Shown one piece after another: positions 41,481-50,926 of a stretch of DNA of 64,000 nt. Source of the DNA: Micavibrio sp. UBA6212 (GTDB taxonomy: Bacteria > Pseudomonadota > Alphaproteobacteria > Micavibrionales > Micavibrionaceae); the NCBI GenBank assembly GCA_002421905.1, contig DISK01000006.1, positions 127,023 to 191,022 of the forward strand. Direction: 5' to 3'. A program made the position numbers and the translations under genes. Position 1 is the stretch's first letter; each line of letters opens with the position of its first letter. Under the pieces are notes generated by a model. That model searched no databases. It was not told the origin of the DNA and saw only the letters and a list, made by a program, of their open reading frames with translations.

Positions 41481-42600
41481 TCCATATCTCAAAGAATCTA
41501 AGGGGAAGAAATTTTCTCCAGAATTGCATGCTGTGCGCGGAATTGCAGCTGTATTTGTATTGTTTATTCATATCCAAGATAAAATTCAGGAGGCTTTTCC
41601 TGATATGCACATCTCAACATTAATAAATGGATCTATAGGAGTAGTGTATTTCTTTGTATTATCTGGACTAGTAGTTGGAATGTCCTTATCTAGATCATGG
41701 GGAAATCAGGGCTTTTTAGAAGAATTCGCAGTAAAAAGATTCTTTAGAATTATGCCCTTAATGTTTGTAATGACTACAATAGGAGGGCTGTACGTAATAT
41801 TTGTAAACCCTCATATGCCATTTTCTTTGTACAGAAGGGAATTTGGCGACTTTTCTATCGTTAAAATGATTTCGGGCTATATCGGCTATTCAGCAAAATC
41901 AAACCCTTTATCTTGGTCAATATTTGTTGAATTGGTAGCCTCCCTTTTTATTCCTCTTATGATATTTTGTGGAAATAAAAAATCATGGATAGCTATCTCC
42001 TTCATATTCTTCCTGCTTCTTCCTTTGATTCATTTGGATACGCAACATCAATGGCATATGAGAATAACTACTTTCTATACAGGCCTAACAATATTGTTAT
42101 GGGGAGAGTGGTTCTGTAGTAAGTTAAGAAAACTTGAGGCATATGGGTTTTGGAGTGTCATAGCTATCATATTTTTATGCACTTATTTACCAAGACTTGT
42201 ATTAAATATTAACTTTTATGGCAACCCTTGGATTGTTTATTGGGAAACTCTATTTGTAAGCTTAATAGTAGCCATTATCTTTTACATGCCCGAAAAATTT
42301 GCTTATCTAGCTAAAAAATTATTTCAATTTCTAGGCGATATTTCATATGGATTGTATTTGACTCATATGATTTTTATAAATGCTTTATTCAATATTATAG
42401 CACTGACAGTGGGCATCAATAGTGAATCAATCTGGGCGTTTATCATTATCTCGGTTGTCTGCAGTTTCCCAATTGCCCTATTGGTTTATAAGGTAATTGA
42501 GCTACCCGGTATTGCCTTGGGGAAAAAAGCTTGGCCCGATATTTTGAGACAGATAAATTTTCTTAAAGCAAAATTTGTGAGGCAAAAAAGAATTGAATAA
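41461..42600 (+). CDS. Acyltransferase family 3 protein, AT-rich copy
   Basis: 379 residues with about ten transmembrane helices. The catalytic region is ELHAVRGIAAVFVLFIHIQD (His of the RGxAAxxVxxxH pattern), then YFFVLSGLVVGMSLSRSW. It carries acetyl or similar groups across the membrane onto the polymer, like GumF/GumG. It resembles the next gene closely in protein sequence, but its codons are much richer in A and T (tta, aga, ata), suggesting separate acquisition of one copy. It overlaps the polymerase gene by 20 bases. Confidence 0.85.
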   Translation: MKKNTNNPYLKESKGKKFSPELHAVRGIAAVFVLFIHIQDKIQEAFPDMHISTLINGSIGVVYFFVLSGLVVGMSLSRSWGNQGFLEEFAVKRFFRIMPLMFVMTTIGGLYVIFVNPHMPFSLYRREFGDFSIVKMISGYIGYSAKSNPLSWSIFVELVASLFIPLMIFCGNKKSWIAISFIFFLLLPLIHLDTQHQWHMRITTFYTGLTILLWGEWFCSKLRKLEAYGFWSVIAIIFLCTYLPRLVLNINFYGNPWIVYWETLFVSLIVAIIFYMPEKFAYLAKKLFQFLGDISYGLYLTHMIFINALFNIIALTVGINSESIWAFIIISVVCSFPIALLVYKVIELPGIALGKKAWPDILRQINFLKAKFVRQKRIE

Positions 42601-43687
42601 ATTTTGCAAGGCTTCCCAAAACGGAGTGTTTTCCAAAGAGCTGCATGCTTTGCGCGGAGTAGCGGCCTTGGTTGTGTTGTTGGTTCATTTCCAACATCGT
42701 CTGGTACAAGCATGGCCGGACTGGCATGTCCCCGATCTGTTCAATGGCTCGGCGGCAGTAACATATTTCTTTGTTCTTTCGGGGCTGGTGGTTGGAATGT
42801 CACTGGCCAAGACATGGAACGAAGATAAATCCCTGATTGTTTATGGCATCCGTCGTATCTTCCGCATCATGCCCTTGATGGCGGTTATGGCGACCATAGG
42901 AAGTCTGTACTTGTTTTTCGTCAATCCGCACATGCCGTATTCTCTCTATGATGTAGAAAAATATGGCGGATTTGATTGGAAACGCATGATGGCTGGCTAT
43001 ATCGGGTATTCGATGAAGGCCAATCCACCGTCTTGGTCGATATTTGTAGAACTGGTGGCCTCGGCTCTGATCCCGCTTTTCATTCTGATGGGGCGAAATA
43101 GAACAACCATCATTCTGGGTGCCGTGATTCTATTTGCCTTTTCGCTCTGGGATATGCCGATTAAAAATAAATTCAATATCTTTATGCTGTCTTTTTATGT
43201 TGGGTTGACCATATTGGTCTGGGGGCCAGTTTTGGCCGATAAATGCCGAAAACTTCCGGTGAAATTTTTCTGGGTATTGGTGACGATTCTGGCTCTGGCT
43301 TTTTATATGCCGCGCGTGATAACGCAAGAAGACTATTACGGTAATCCATGGATTATCCACTGGGAAACAGCAACCATTGCGCCGTTGATTGCATTGATTT
43401 TTTACATCCCTGAACGCTTCTCCGCGCTGACCAAACCTATATTCCAATATCTGGGAGATATATCCTTCAGCCTCTATCTGACGCATGTTCTGGTGATGGT
43501 CGTTTTGTATAACCTGTTGGCCCTAACCATGGGCGTTCAAATCATGCTGATGCCAGTTTTTGCCATAGTCGCTTTGGTCATGGTCTTTATCATCGCCCAT
43601 TTCAGTTTCAATCATATTGAAAAGCCAGGAATCCTCTGGGGTAAAAAAATATTAAATCGATTTGTTAAACAAAAGGCACGGAAATGA
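42593..43687 (+). CDS. Acyltransferase family 3 protein, second copy
   Basis: 364 residues from TTG 42593, with GTGAGG nearby, overlapping the previous gene by eight bases. It has the same architecture: ELHALRGVAALVVLLVHFQH, YFFVLSGLVVGMSLAKTW, FYGNPWIIHWETATIA-like region and a terminal KKILNRFVKQKARK. Protein similarity with the preceding gene runs along the whole length, so the two are tandem paralogues. Its codon use matches the surrounding locus. It probably acetylates a different position of the repeat unit. Confidence 0.85.
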   Translation: MNKFCKASQNGVFSKELHALRGVAALVVLLVHFQHRLVQAWPDWHVPDLFNGSAAVTYFFVLSGLVVGMSLAKTWNEDKSLIVYGIRRIFRIMPLMAVMATIGSLYLFFVNPHMPYSLYDVEKYGGFDWKRMMAGYIGYSMKANPPSWSIFVELVASALIPLFILMGRNRTTIILGAVILFAFSLWDMPIKNKFNIFMLSFYVGLTILVWGPVLADKCRKLPVKFFWVLVTILALAFYMPRVITQEDYYGNPWIIHWETATIAPLIALIFYIPERFSALTKPIFQYLGDISFSLYLTHVLVMVVLYNLLALTMGVQIMLMPVFAIVALVMVFIIAHFSFNHIEKPGILWGKKILNRFVKQKARK

Positions 43688-44844
43688 TTACACCACCTCT
43701 GCAAAAAAAGAGATTTGAAGTTCTGGATTCATGGCGGGGAATATGTGCCATCATTGTTTTATTAGGGCATTTCCAAACCTATATCCACCATTCAATGAAT
43801 TTTGGAACCGTAATTGGAGATAATTATTATTTATACGTGGATTTCTTTTTTGTCCTGAGTGGCTTTGTGATTGCAAAAAACTATCTCTATAAACTGAAGG
43901 ACAGCAGATCAGTAAAAAACTTTGTATTTCTGCGCTTTGCCCGTGTTTATCCTATACATCTATTTATATTATTTATGTTTTTTCTTTTGGAGATTGTAAG
44001 GGCTTACGTAGAAGGCAATGCAATGTTTATAAACCAAGGAAAGTCCGTTGAATCTCTAATAGCAAACTTATTTCTTTTACATTCAATGGGTATTATAGGC
44101 TATAATAGTTGGAACTTTCCATCATGGAGTATAAGCGTTGAATTTTACACCTATATTACTTTTGCACTTTTGCTTATGTTTTTTACAGCGAAGAGAATGC
44201 AGTTTGTTGCCCTGATAATTGCAGCTTTTGCTCCATTACTTTTGTTCTATTGTGATGGCGTATACGAAGCAGATCAAACTTTTGATTTTGGGTTTATACG
44301 TTGTCTGGGAGGATTTTTCTCGGGCGTAGGATGCTTTTGGGTATTTAATAGGTATTATGAAGGGATCGAAAGATTCTTTTCTAAAGTGCCCGTATTCTGG
44401 GAGTCTTTGGCGATTGTTCTTGTAGTTCTTGTATCCTTAAATGCCAATGATACCTATATTTCATACTTCTCACCGTATCTGTTCTCTTATTGTGTCCTTA
44501 TTTTCGCTTGTGAGTTGGGAGGCATAAGCAGAGTTCTAAAAAAGCCCCCCTTTCTGTTTTTGGGAATGATTTCTTACAGCTTGTATATGACGCACGCTTT
44601 CGTGCAACGGGTTATGGTGAGTGCCCTTGATATTATAGGAAGAAAAATAGGATATGAAGTGGTGGTCTTGGGACCCTCCAAAGAAGACTCGACAGATATC
44701 GTGAAATATTTTGATGTCTCTCTGCTTTTGGCTTTTGGCCTGACTGTGGTTATGCTTGTCGCTGTTGTGATTTTCTCGACCATTACCTATAACTTGATTG
44801 AAAAACCGGCCTACAAATGGGTGAAAAATCGTGTCCGTTCTTAA
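43684..44844 (+). CDS. Acyltransferase family 3 protein, third, divergent
   Basis: 386 residues, start overlapping the previous stop as ATGA. The catalytic region is VLDSWRGICAIIVLLGHFQT, then YVDFFFVLSGFVIAKNYLY, FLRFARVYPIHLF and WSISVEFYTY, an OafA/GumG-like layout with about ten helices. It is not a close relative of the two preceding copies and is again rather AT-rich. Three acyltransferases in a row imply a heavily decorated polymer (acetyl, succinyl or similar; donor unknown). Confidence 0.85.
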   Translation: MITPPLQKKRFEVLDSWRGICAIIVLLGHFQTYIHHSMNFGTVIGDNYYLYVDFFFVLSGFVIAKNYLYKLKDSRSVKNFVFLRFARVYPIHLFILFMFFLLEIVRAYVEGNAMFINQGKSVESLIANLFLLHSMGIIGYNSWNFPSWSISVEFYTYITFALLLMFFTAKRMQFVALIIAAFAPLLLFYCDGVYEADQTFDFGFIRCLGGFFSGVGCFWVFNRYYEGIERFFSKVPVFWESLAIVLVVLVSLNANDTYISYFSPYLFSYCVLIFACELGGISRVLKKPPFLFLGMISYSLYMTHAFVQRVMVSALDIIGRKIGYEVVVLGPSKEDSTDIVKYFDVSLLLAFGLTVVMLVAVVIFSTITYNLIEKPAYKWVKNRVRS

Positions 44845-46027
44845 TCTTATTCGCCCTTTGTATCGGAAATTTCGCGGGGAAGTTCTGCAATCCCTAATTC
44901 CGTGCAGCAAAGCCGCATTCATTCTTGATAAAGATCATGCCATCGAAGTGATTGGCTTGTTTGAAAGCTTTTCAGGCATAGGGGAATCGGCACGCCTTTG
45001 CGCGACGGCATTAAAGGCCGCAGGATATAACGTGAAATGCACCAGTGTTGAACGGGTTTTCCGCAAATCTTCCGACGCGCCTTGGGAATTTGACAATGTA
45101 CCCGCCACCATGCCAATCGGGGCGCGGATTTTCCACCTCAACCCACCCATGATGCCCCCGGTTATTTTTTCAATGGGCATGCGGGATTTCCAATCAATCT
45201 ATAATATCGGGTATTGGGCATGGGAACTCGAAGAAATTCCAAAGGAATGGGTCAAGGCCACCAGATATATGAACGCGATCCTGACGCCGTCCGACTTTAC
45301 ATCGAACGCCATTCGCAAATATACGGATAAAGTCGTGACAACTGTTTTGCATCCGGTGGTTATCGACAAATTATCTGTAGTCATGACGATGCGCGAAAAA
45401 CTGGGCGTGGGGAAAGACACGTTGATGCTTTCGACGATTTTCAGTTTCGGGTCGGCCATGGAACGAAAAAATCCGCAAGCCGTGATCGAGGCCTTCAAAA
45501 AAGCATTCACTCCTCAAGACAATACCGTTCTGATTTTGAAATCGAATTCAGGAACGCCGGAACAAAAAGATGAAATAACATCCCTGATCGGTGACTACAC
45601 CAATATCCGCTTGTGTGACGGATACTGGCCCCGTGATGAAACCCAAGGACTGATCGCGACCTCTGATCTTTATATTTCGCTCCACCGTTCCGAAGGGTTC
45701 GGTCTGACAATTGCCGAAGCCATGTTGTTGGACACCCCCGTAATGGTGACAAACTGGTCAGGTAATACCGATTTTTGTACTGTGGATAATGCGTTTTTGA
45801 TTGATTATAAACCAGTGCCCGTTGTATCAAGCCATCCGGAATTCAAAGGACTAAATACCCTGACTTGGGCCGATGCCAATACCGACCAAGCCGCGCAGAT
45901 CCTGAAAAAAATAAACGCTGACCACAGAAAATTGGATCACATGAAAAATAATGTCCGCAGTTCACTGAAAGAAATTCTGGAACAGAAAGATTACCAGCGG
46001 GCTATAATGATTTTGCAAAGAGTATAG
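44831..46027 (+). CDS. GT4-family glycosyltransferase with WavE/GumI-like features
   Basis: 398 residues from GTG 44831, overlapping the previous gene by 14 bases. The N-terminal domain has IEVIGLFESFSGIGESARLC and NIGYWAWELEEIPKEW, and the donor domain has FSFGSAMERKNPQAVIEAF, DLYISLHRSEGFGLTIAEAM and MVTNWSGNTDF. This type is common in mannan and gum clusters as a mannosyl- or glucosyltransferase. The sugar cannot be stated from sequence. It continues the rightward series of overlapping genes. Confidence 0.83.
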   Translation: MSVLNLIRPLYRKFRGEVLQSLIPCSKAAFILDKDHAIEVIGLFESFSGIGESARLCATALKAAGYNVKCTSVERVFRKSSDAPWEFDNVPATMPIGARIFHLNPPMMPPVIFSMGMRDFQSIYNIGYWAWELEEIPKEWVKATRYMNAILTPSDFTSNAIRKYTDKVVTTVLHPVVIDKLSVVMTMREKLGVGKDTLMLSTIFSFGSAMERKNPQAVIEAFKKAFTPQDNTVLILKSNSGTPEQKDEITSLIGDYTNIRLCDGYWPRDETQGLIATSDLYISLHRSEGFGLTIAEAMLLDTPVMVTNWSGNTDFCTVDNAFLIDYKPVPVVSSHPEFKGLNTLTWADANTDQAAQILKKINADHRKLDHMKNNVRSSLKEILEQKDYQRAIMILQRV

Positions 46028-46035
46028 GAAAAAAC

Positions 46036-47136
46036 ATGAAGGTAGTATTGATTGCATGCCATGACGCAGAGTCAACTCGAAAGATTGATTTTCATTTCTG
46101 GGCTGATACCCTTGATCAACGGGGTGATCATGTCCACTTTATAACGGTTGGGTATAGCCTGATATCCAAATTTAAAAAAGACCCGCGCTGCCCATTGCCT
46201 CCCTATAACCAATGGAAACAAATCACGCCAAGGATTAGCAAATTTTCGTGGCTGCCTGTGTTCCACCCGATCATAAAACCATTGGGAAAAATCCCTTTTT
46301 TAAGAAAGATATTTGATCTCTATCCATATTTATTACCGCAACAAGCATTGGCTGAAATCAAGGATGCCGATCTGGTAATTGTAGAAAGTGGAGCGGGGCT
46401 CATGCTTGTCCCGCGCTTAATTAAAAATTGCCCCAAGGCAAAATTCATTTATACAGTTAGCGACCGCTTGAAAACTGTGGGAGCGCATCCGGCTGTTATT
46501 CGGGGTGAAGAAATAGCACTCCCTCTTTGTAATTTGATCCGTGTTCCTGCCGATGTGATGAAGAAAGATTTTGCTGCTTTTCCCGATCTTGCAGGTCGTA
46601 TCGTCTTTATTCCCCCGGGCATAAGTAAGGATATCATGAGTATTGAAACCAAGACTCCATACGCAACAGGGAAAAATGTCGTGAGCGTCGGAGCAATGCT
46701 GTTTGATCCATGGATGATCCGCACCTTGGCTGAATCTTTTCCCGATTGGACATTTCATCTTTTTGGGCATGCGGCGCGCCTCGGGACACAACACCCGAAT
46801 GTTATCGAATATGGTGAACGCCCGTTTCACGAGATTATACCTTTTATTCGTCATGCCGATATTGGGCTAGCTCCCTATCGTAATGGTGCAAATGCCGAAT
46901 ATCTGTGCCAATCCAGCTTGAAATTGACACAATACACCTATGCGAGGTTGCCGATTGTAGCGCCGGATTTTGCCGCCGCAGGACGCAATAATATTTATTC
47001 CTATATGCCGGAAAATAAACAGGAACTGATAAAGGCCTTTGAGAACGCGCAGACTTTTGATAGATCACAGATTGACCTATCTGGAATTCTGGGGTGGGAC
47101 GAAGTTTTAGAAAAAATAATCGGGAAAGTTGCTTGA
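46036..47136 (+). CDS. GumK-like glucuronosyltransferase (GT70), copy 1
   Basis: 366 residues. It has an N-terminal ACHDAESTRKIDFHFWADTL, a central VIVESGAGLMLVPRLIKNCP and VSDRLKTVGAHP, and a donor domain with TFHLFGHAARL, DIGLAPYRNGANAEYLCQSS and LKLTQYTYARLPIVAPDF. These match GumK, the membrane-associated glucuronosyltransferase of xanthan synthesis that adds GlcA to mannose. The gene at 48360-49448 is its paralogue on the other strand. It starts nine bases after the previous gene. Confidence 0.8.
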   Translation: MKVVLIACHDAESTRKIDFHFWADTLDQRGDHVHFITVGYSLISKFKKDPRCPLPPYNQWKQITPRISKFSWLPVFHPIIKPLGKIPFLRKIFDLYPYLLPQQALAEIKDADLVIVESGAGLMLVPRLIKNCPKAKFIYTVSDRLKTVGAHPAVIRGEEIALPLCNLIRVPADVMKKDFAAFPDLAGRIVFIPPGISKDIMSIETKTPYATGKNVVSVGAMLFDPWMIRTLAESFPDWTFHLFGHAARLGTQHPNVIEYGERPFHEIIPFIRHADIGLAPYRNGANAEYLCQSSLKLTQYTYARLPIVAPDFAAAGRNNIYSYMPENKQELIKAFENAQTFDRSQIDLSGILGWDEVLEKIIGKVA

Positions 47137-47137
47137 G

Positions 47138-48382
47138 ATGAAAATTTGTCTTCTGAATGTAAAATATTCGAACAATCTGGGCGACGGCATTATTGCTGAA
47201 TGTCTGGAAAGTGAATTGACCAAAGCCATTCCCAATAGTGAAGTCTATTCGATAGATGTAGGTGGACGCGAATTTTACGGGGATTTTGGACTGACATCAG
47301 CCAAGGAGAACGGTAAAGGTAGCTCTATGCGTGAGTTCGCTAAATGGGGTTTTAACCATCTACCGGAAGGTATAAAATCCATTCTGGCAATTGAAATCTC
47401 GAAGATTGCCATGATCAAGAAGATGCGTCCGAAATGGCGCCCGATTTTAGAAAAAAGCGATATGATAGTTGTTGGTGGCGGACATTTGTTTGGTGACGAC
47501 CAACTTTATTTTCCGCTGCGGATCAATGCCGCCACGCAAGAACTCTCACACATGAATAAACCTGTCGCGGTCTATGCTGTTGGGGTGGCGAAAAAATTGA
47601 ACCGCAAGGCATTGGAACTGTTTTCTGTTCTAACAGACAATCAGAATTTGTTTTTTGTTGGGGTAAGAGACAAGGAATCATTAAATTACTGGAATGGGCA
47701 TTTTAGTCGGCATGTGGATCTTGTGACGCGCGATCCAGGGCTCCTAGCCAATGCAGTCTATGAAGATAAAATAAAAGACTCGAAGGCCGGAGTAACAGAA
47801 AAATTAATCGGCATTAACATTATGCATGACCGTGCGATTGTTAAATACAGTGTCGCCCGCGATACCATCACCCCGAATGAGGATCTACTTTTTGCTGTGG
47901 GGATGGATTTAGCTTCCAAAGGTCATAAAATCACCTATTTCACAAATGGAGCAACTGAAGACGAAGCGGTTAAGGATAAGATTAAAGATCGCGTAAGGGG
48001 CAGTGGCAAAGACTTTATCGGCAATATCGCGTTTGTAGATCGTCTAATGACACCATCCGAACTTGCTGTTCAAATTTCTAAACTGGATGTTTTGGTAGCC
48101 CATCGCTTGCATGCCAATATTCTCTCCTATTCGATGAAAATACCGCATGTTGGACTGGGATGGGATGCCAAAATGGACAGTTTCTTCAAATCTGTGGATC
48201 GGTACAAATACTTCCTGCCATCCGAAGGAGTAACGGCAAACCAAATCGTTGAAAAAACTCTAGAAACTCTGGCTGAAGGCGTTAATGAAGATGTCCATGC
48301 CAAAGTGGTTGCTGAAGCGCGCCAAGATCTGACGGGGCTGGCTAATAGAATCAAATCACTCAAGACAGATCATAAAAAATAG
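47138..48382 (+). CDS. Polysaccharide pyruvyl transferase (GumL-like)
   Basis: 414 residues from ATG 47138, one base after the GumK-like stop. The family pattern is present: NVKYSNNLGDGIIAECLE, DMIVVGGGHLFGDDQLYF, AVYAVGVAKKL, GVRDKESLNYWNG, LVTRDPGLL and the closing VLVAHRLHANILSYSMKIPHVGL. It forms a pyruvate ketal on a sugar of the repeat unit using phosphoenolpyruvate, which would add negative charge. It is the last rightward gene here and runs 23 bases into the opposite-strand gene. Confidence 0.85.
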   Translation: MKICLLNVKYSNNLGDGIIAECLESELTKAIPNSEVYSIDVGGREFYGDFGLTSAKENGKGSSMREFAKWGFNHLPEGIKSILAIEISKIAMIKKMRPKWRPILEKSDMIVVGGGHLFGDDQLYFPLRINAATQELSHMNKPVAVYAVGVAKKLNRKALELFSVLTDNQNLFFVGVRDKESLNYWNGHFSRHVDLVTRDPGLLANAVYEDKIKDSKAGVTEKLIGINIMHDRAIVKYSVARDTITPNEDLLFAVGMDLASKGHKITYFTNGATEDEAVKDKIKDRVRGSGKDFIGNIAFVDRLMTPSELAVQISKLDVLVAHRLHANILSYSMKIPHVGLGWDAKMDSFFKSVDRYKYFLPSEGVTANQIVEKTLETLAEGVNEDVHAKVVAEARQDLTGLANRIKSLKTDHKK

Positions 48383-49448
48383 AGCGGGTGGCATCTCCCC
48401 AGTCTGAAATGCCCGCCGATGAAATTTTTGTTCGGTCATAGGCGCGGGCTTGGGTAAATGCATTTTGTAAGTCTTGATGGTTTCCGATCTCATAGCCAAA
48501 AGAATGATCCCTGTCATGCGCCGAAAAATGCGGTGTGACAATCGGTAATTTGCAATAGCTATATTGGATCATACGCAGGCTGGAATGGCTGAGATAGTCT
48601 GTGTCAGGAGCATTCTTATAAAGCGCCAACCCAATATCTGCATGGCATATATAGGGGATAATATCTTCAAATCTGGTTTCGCCATGTTCGATAACATTGG
48701 GGAGTTTATGATCCAGTCTGGCACGCTCCCCGAACAAATGAAATGTCCATTCGGGGAAGTGACGGGCCAAAATTGAAATTGACTGAGGGTCGAACAGGGA
48801 ATCTCCGATAGAGATGGCATTCTTATCCGACAGATACGGGCTGGGATATTGTTTATCGAACAATGCACGTTCAATGCCATGAGGAATATAACATACCTTG
48901 GCATGATCCGGATAATCGGCAATCATGAGGGGGGACGGAACCCTGATAAGGTCAAAAAGCGGCAAGGCCTTTTGTTCAAAAGAATAAAGAATATCCGGCA
49001 CATTCAACCGGCTCAACCGATCACTAACGCTGTAGATAAAGCGAGCGTGGGGATAAAGATTTTTCAGGCGCGGAACAAGGGCCAAGCCCGCACCGCTTTC
49101 AATCATAATCACCTCAAACGGGCCGTTTTTCTGTAGTTCATGCAAGGGAAAGAAATACGGGTAGAAAGAAAAAGCAAGGGAAGTGATGGGTTTCAAAAAT
49201 TTCCACTTCACCTTCATCGGGTGAATGAGTGGATACCAGAACAGCTTTTCTATCTGGCTTGCCGCGATCCATCTATTCGGGTGTTTGACAAGGGGTGATT
49301 TCCCCAGCACATGACCAATTAAACTGGACCCAAGCGTAACAAAAGACACTTTATGGCCGGAATTGCATAAATGCAGCGCCATAAAATGCAGATCGACTTT
49401 GCGCTCGGCATCAGGGTCATGTCCGGTAATAAAAAGAATATTGGCCAT
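48360..49448 (-). CDS. GumK-like glucuronosyltransferase (GT70), copy 2
   Basis: 362 residues, paralogous along its length to the gene at 46036-47136: TGHDPDAERKVDLHFMALHL, IESGAGLALVPRLKNLYPHA, SVSDRLSRLNVPD, TFHLFGERARLDHKLPNVIE, DIGLALYKNAPDTDYLSHSS and YSYCKLPIVTPHF. Two copies suggest either two uronic acids in the repeat unit or two acceptor specificities. It ends inside the pyruvyl transferase gene of the other strand and follows the flippase gene by 23 bases. Confidence 0.8.
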   Translation of the reverse strand: MANILFITGHDPDAERKVDLHFMALHLCNSGHKVSFVTLGSSLIGHVLGKSPLVKHPNRWIAASQIEKLFWYPLIHPMKVKWKFLKPITSLAFSFYPYFFPLHELQKNGPFEVIMIESGAGLALVPRLKNLYPHARFIYSVSDRLSRLNVPDILYSFEQKALPLFDLIRVPSPLMIADYPDHAKVCYIPHGIERALFDKQYPSPYLSDKNAISIGDSLFDPQSISILARHFPEWTFHLFGERARLDHKLPNVIEHGETRFEDIIPYICHADIGLALYKNAPDTDYLSHSSLRMIQYSYCKLPIVTPHFSAHDRDHSFGYEIGNHQDLQNAFTQARAYDRTKISSAGISDWGDATRSIFYDLS

Positions 49449-49471
49449 GTCCTAGTCTCCTTCCATACGCA

Positions 49472-50926
49472 TCAATTATCTTGTACAGAACGGGGTGCGC
49501 GAACGAATTTTATCAAGGACAAAACAAGCTCTTTGTCAAAGACCCACAGCGAAGAAAAATAAACTATAATTCCTGAAGGAATGAGGACAAAAAGCTGAAC
49601 GGCAGCATGAAAGTCTGACATCTGGGTTTGACCGAAATACAAAACACCAGCCATAACCGCAGAGGAGAGCAGTGGTCTTGAGAGTGGTTTTAGATAATCT
49701 GAAAAACTTATGGTCAGAGGTTTATGTGCAAAATAAAGCAAGGCCGGAGAAAGAAGTATAGTCTTTAGTGCAAAGGAAAATGCGATATATTCCAGACCAT
49801 ATTTTGCCAACAGGATAAGCAGCAGAATATTGGATATTCCATTGAGTGCGGCAAAGACGGATGTGATCGATGGTTTGTTCATTCCAAGAAGTACCTGATC
49901 TCCAAGTTGTCCGATGGAGATGATAAAAGCAGGCAGGCACAAAATAGAAAGAATGGGGGCAGCCTCTGACCAGCTTGACCCCAAGAGCAACTGAACAATC
50001 GGGACGGATAGGCTGGCAAGTCCGGCAAAGGCAGGCGCGGTAAACACGCAGGTGAACAGGCAAAAATCGAGATAGGTCTTGCGCAATTTGGCCAGATCGT
50101 GGCTGGCACTGGCCAATGCAGGCATCGAAACTTGCCCGATCGCACTCGACATGACCAGTGTGGCAGAAAGAATAAGTCGTTTGGCAGCGTTATAAATGCC
50201 TGTTGCCGCTGGCCCTAGAAAATAGGCCGCCAAAAAAACGTCGCTTTGGGCATTTGCCAGATGGGCGGAATTATTAAAGGATATATAGCGGGCATACTTC
50301 AAAATACCGATAACATGTTCCTTGGTGGTATCAAGTCCGGGACGCCAATGGGTCACTGACCACAGAAAAGCTGTGCTGACCAGAGTCGTGATAACCTGCT
50401 GTGCAATCAGACTAAGCAGCCCGTACCCGTGAACCGCCATATAAATTCCAACGCTTCCACCAATTAAAATCGAGAAAATCGAACGCAGCGCCAACTGCTT
50501 GAATTGCATGTTTTTGGCCAGCCATGTTTCATGGATCTTTGAGGCGCCGAACGTCACGATAATCAAACATACCCAGTGCAGTGCATACTGAAGTTTCTGG
50601 TTGTCCAAAAGGTCGGCAAGTAAGCCCGCGCCAAGAAAAATCACAACTGCACTGACAAGACTTGTGGCAACAATAATCAAAAAACCGGCATTATAATCTT
50701 TCTTATCGGGTGCGGCTTTGGCCATCAGGGTTAGGCCAATGCTTTCAATGGAAAACTGCCGCATGACTTCGACCACAAGCATGGCAATCGCCATGGTTCC
50801 GAAATCTTCCTTGGAAATGAATCTGGCCGTTACCAGAAAAACAATCAGAACCATCATCTGTCCGGCAGATTGGTTCAGAATTGACCAAATTGCATTTCTG
50901 CCAATATGATGACCTTCGCTACTCAT
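49472..50926 (-). CDS. Lipid-linked oligosaccharide flippase, Wzx/GumJ-like
   Basis: 484 residues with about 12-14 transmembrane helices of the MOP superfamily. The start NAIWSILNQSAGQMMVLIVF, the conserved RFISKEDFGTMAIAMLV element and the FLGPAATGIYNAAKRLILSA segment support the polysaccharide transporter (MviN/Wzx-like) group. It would flip the completed repeat unit to the periplasm. The start overlaps the mannose-1-phosphate guanylyltransferase stop as ATGA. Confidence 0.88.
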   Translation of the reverse strand: MSSEGHHIGRNAIWSILNQSAGQMMVLIVFLVTARFISKEDFGTMAIAMLVVEVMRQFSIESIGLTLMAKAAPDKKDYNAGFLIIVATSLVSAVVIFLGAGLLADLLDNQKLQYALHWVCLIIVTFGASKIHETWLAKNMQFKQLALRSIFSILIGGSVGIYMAVHGYGLLSLIAQQVITTLVSTAFLWSVTHWRPGLDTTKEHVIGILKYARYISFNNSAHLANAQSDVFLAAYFLGPAATGIYNAAKRLILSATLVMSSAIGQVSMPALASASHDLAKLRKTYLDFCLFTCVFTAPAFAGLASLSVPIVQLLLGSSWSEAAPILSILCLPAFIISIGQLGDQVLLGMNKPSITSVFAALNGISNILLLILLAKYGLEYIAFSFALKTILLSPALLYFAHKPLTISFSDYLKPLSRPLLSSAVMAGVLYFGQTQMSDFHAAVQLFVLIPSGIIVYFSSLWVFDKELVLSLIKFVRAPRSVQDN

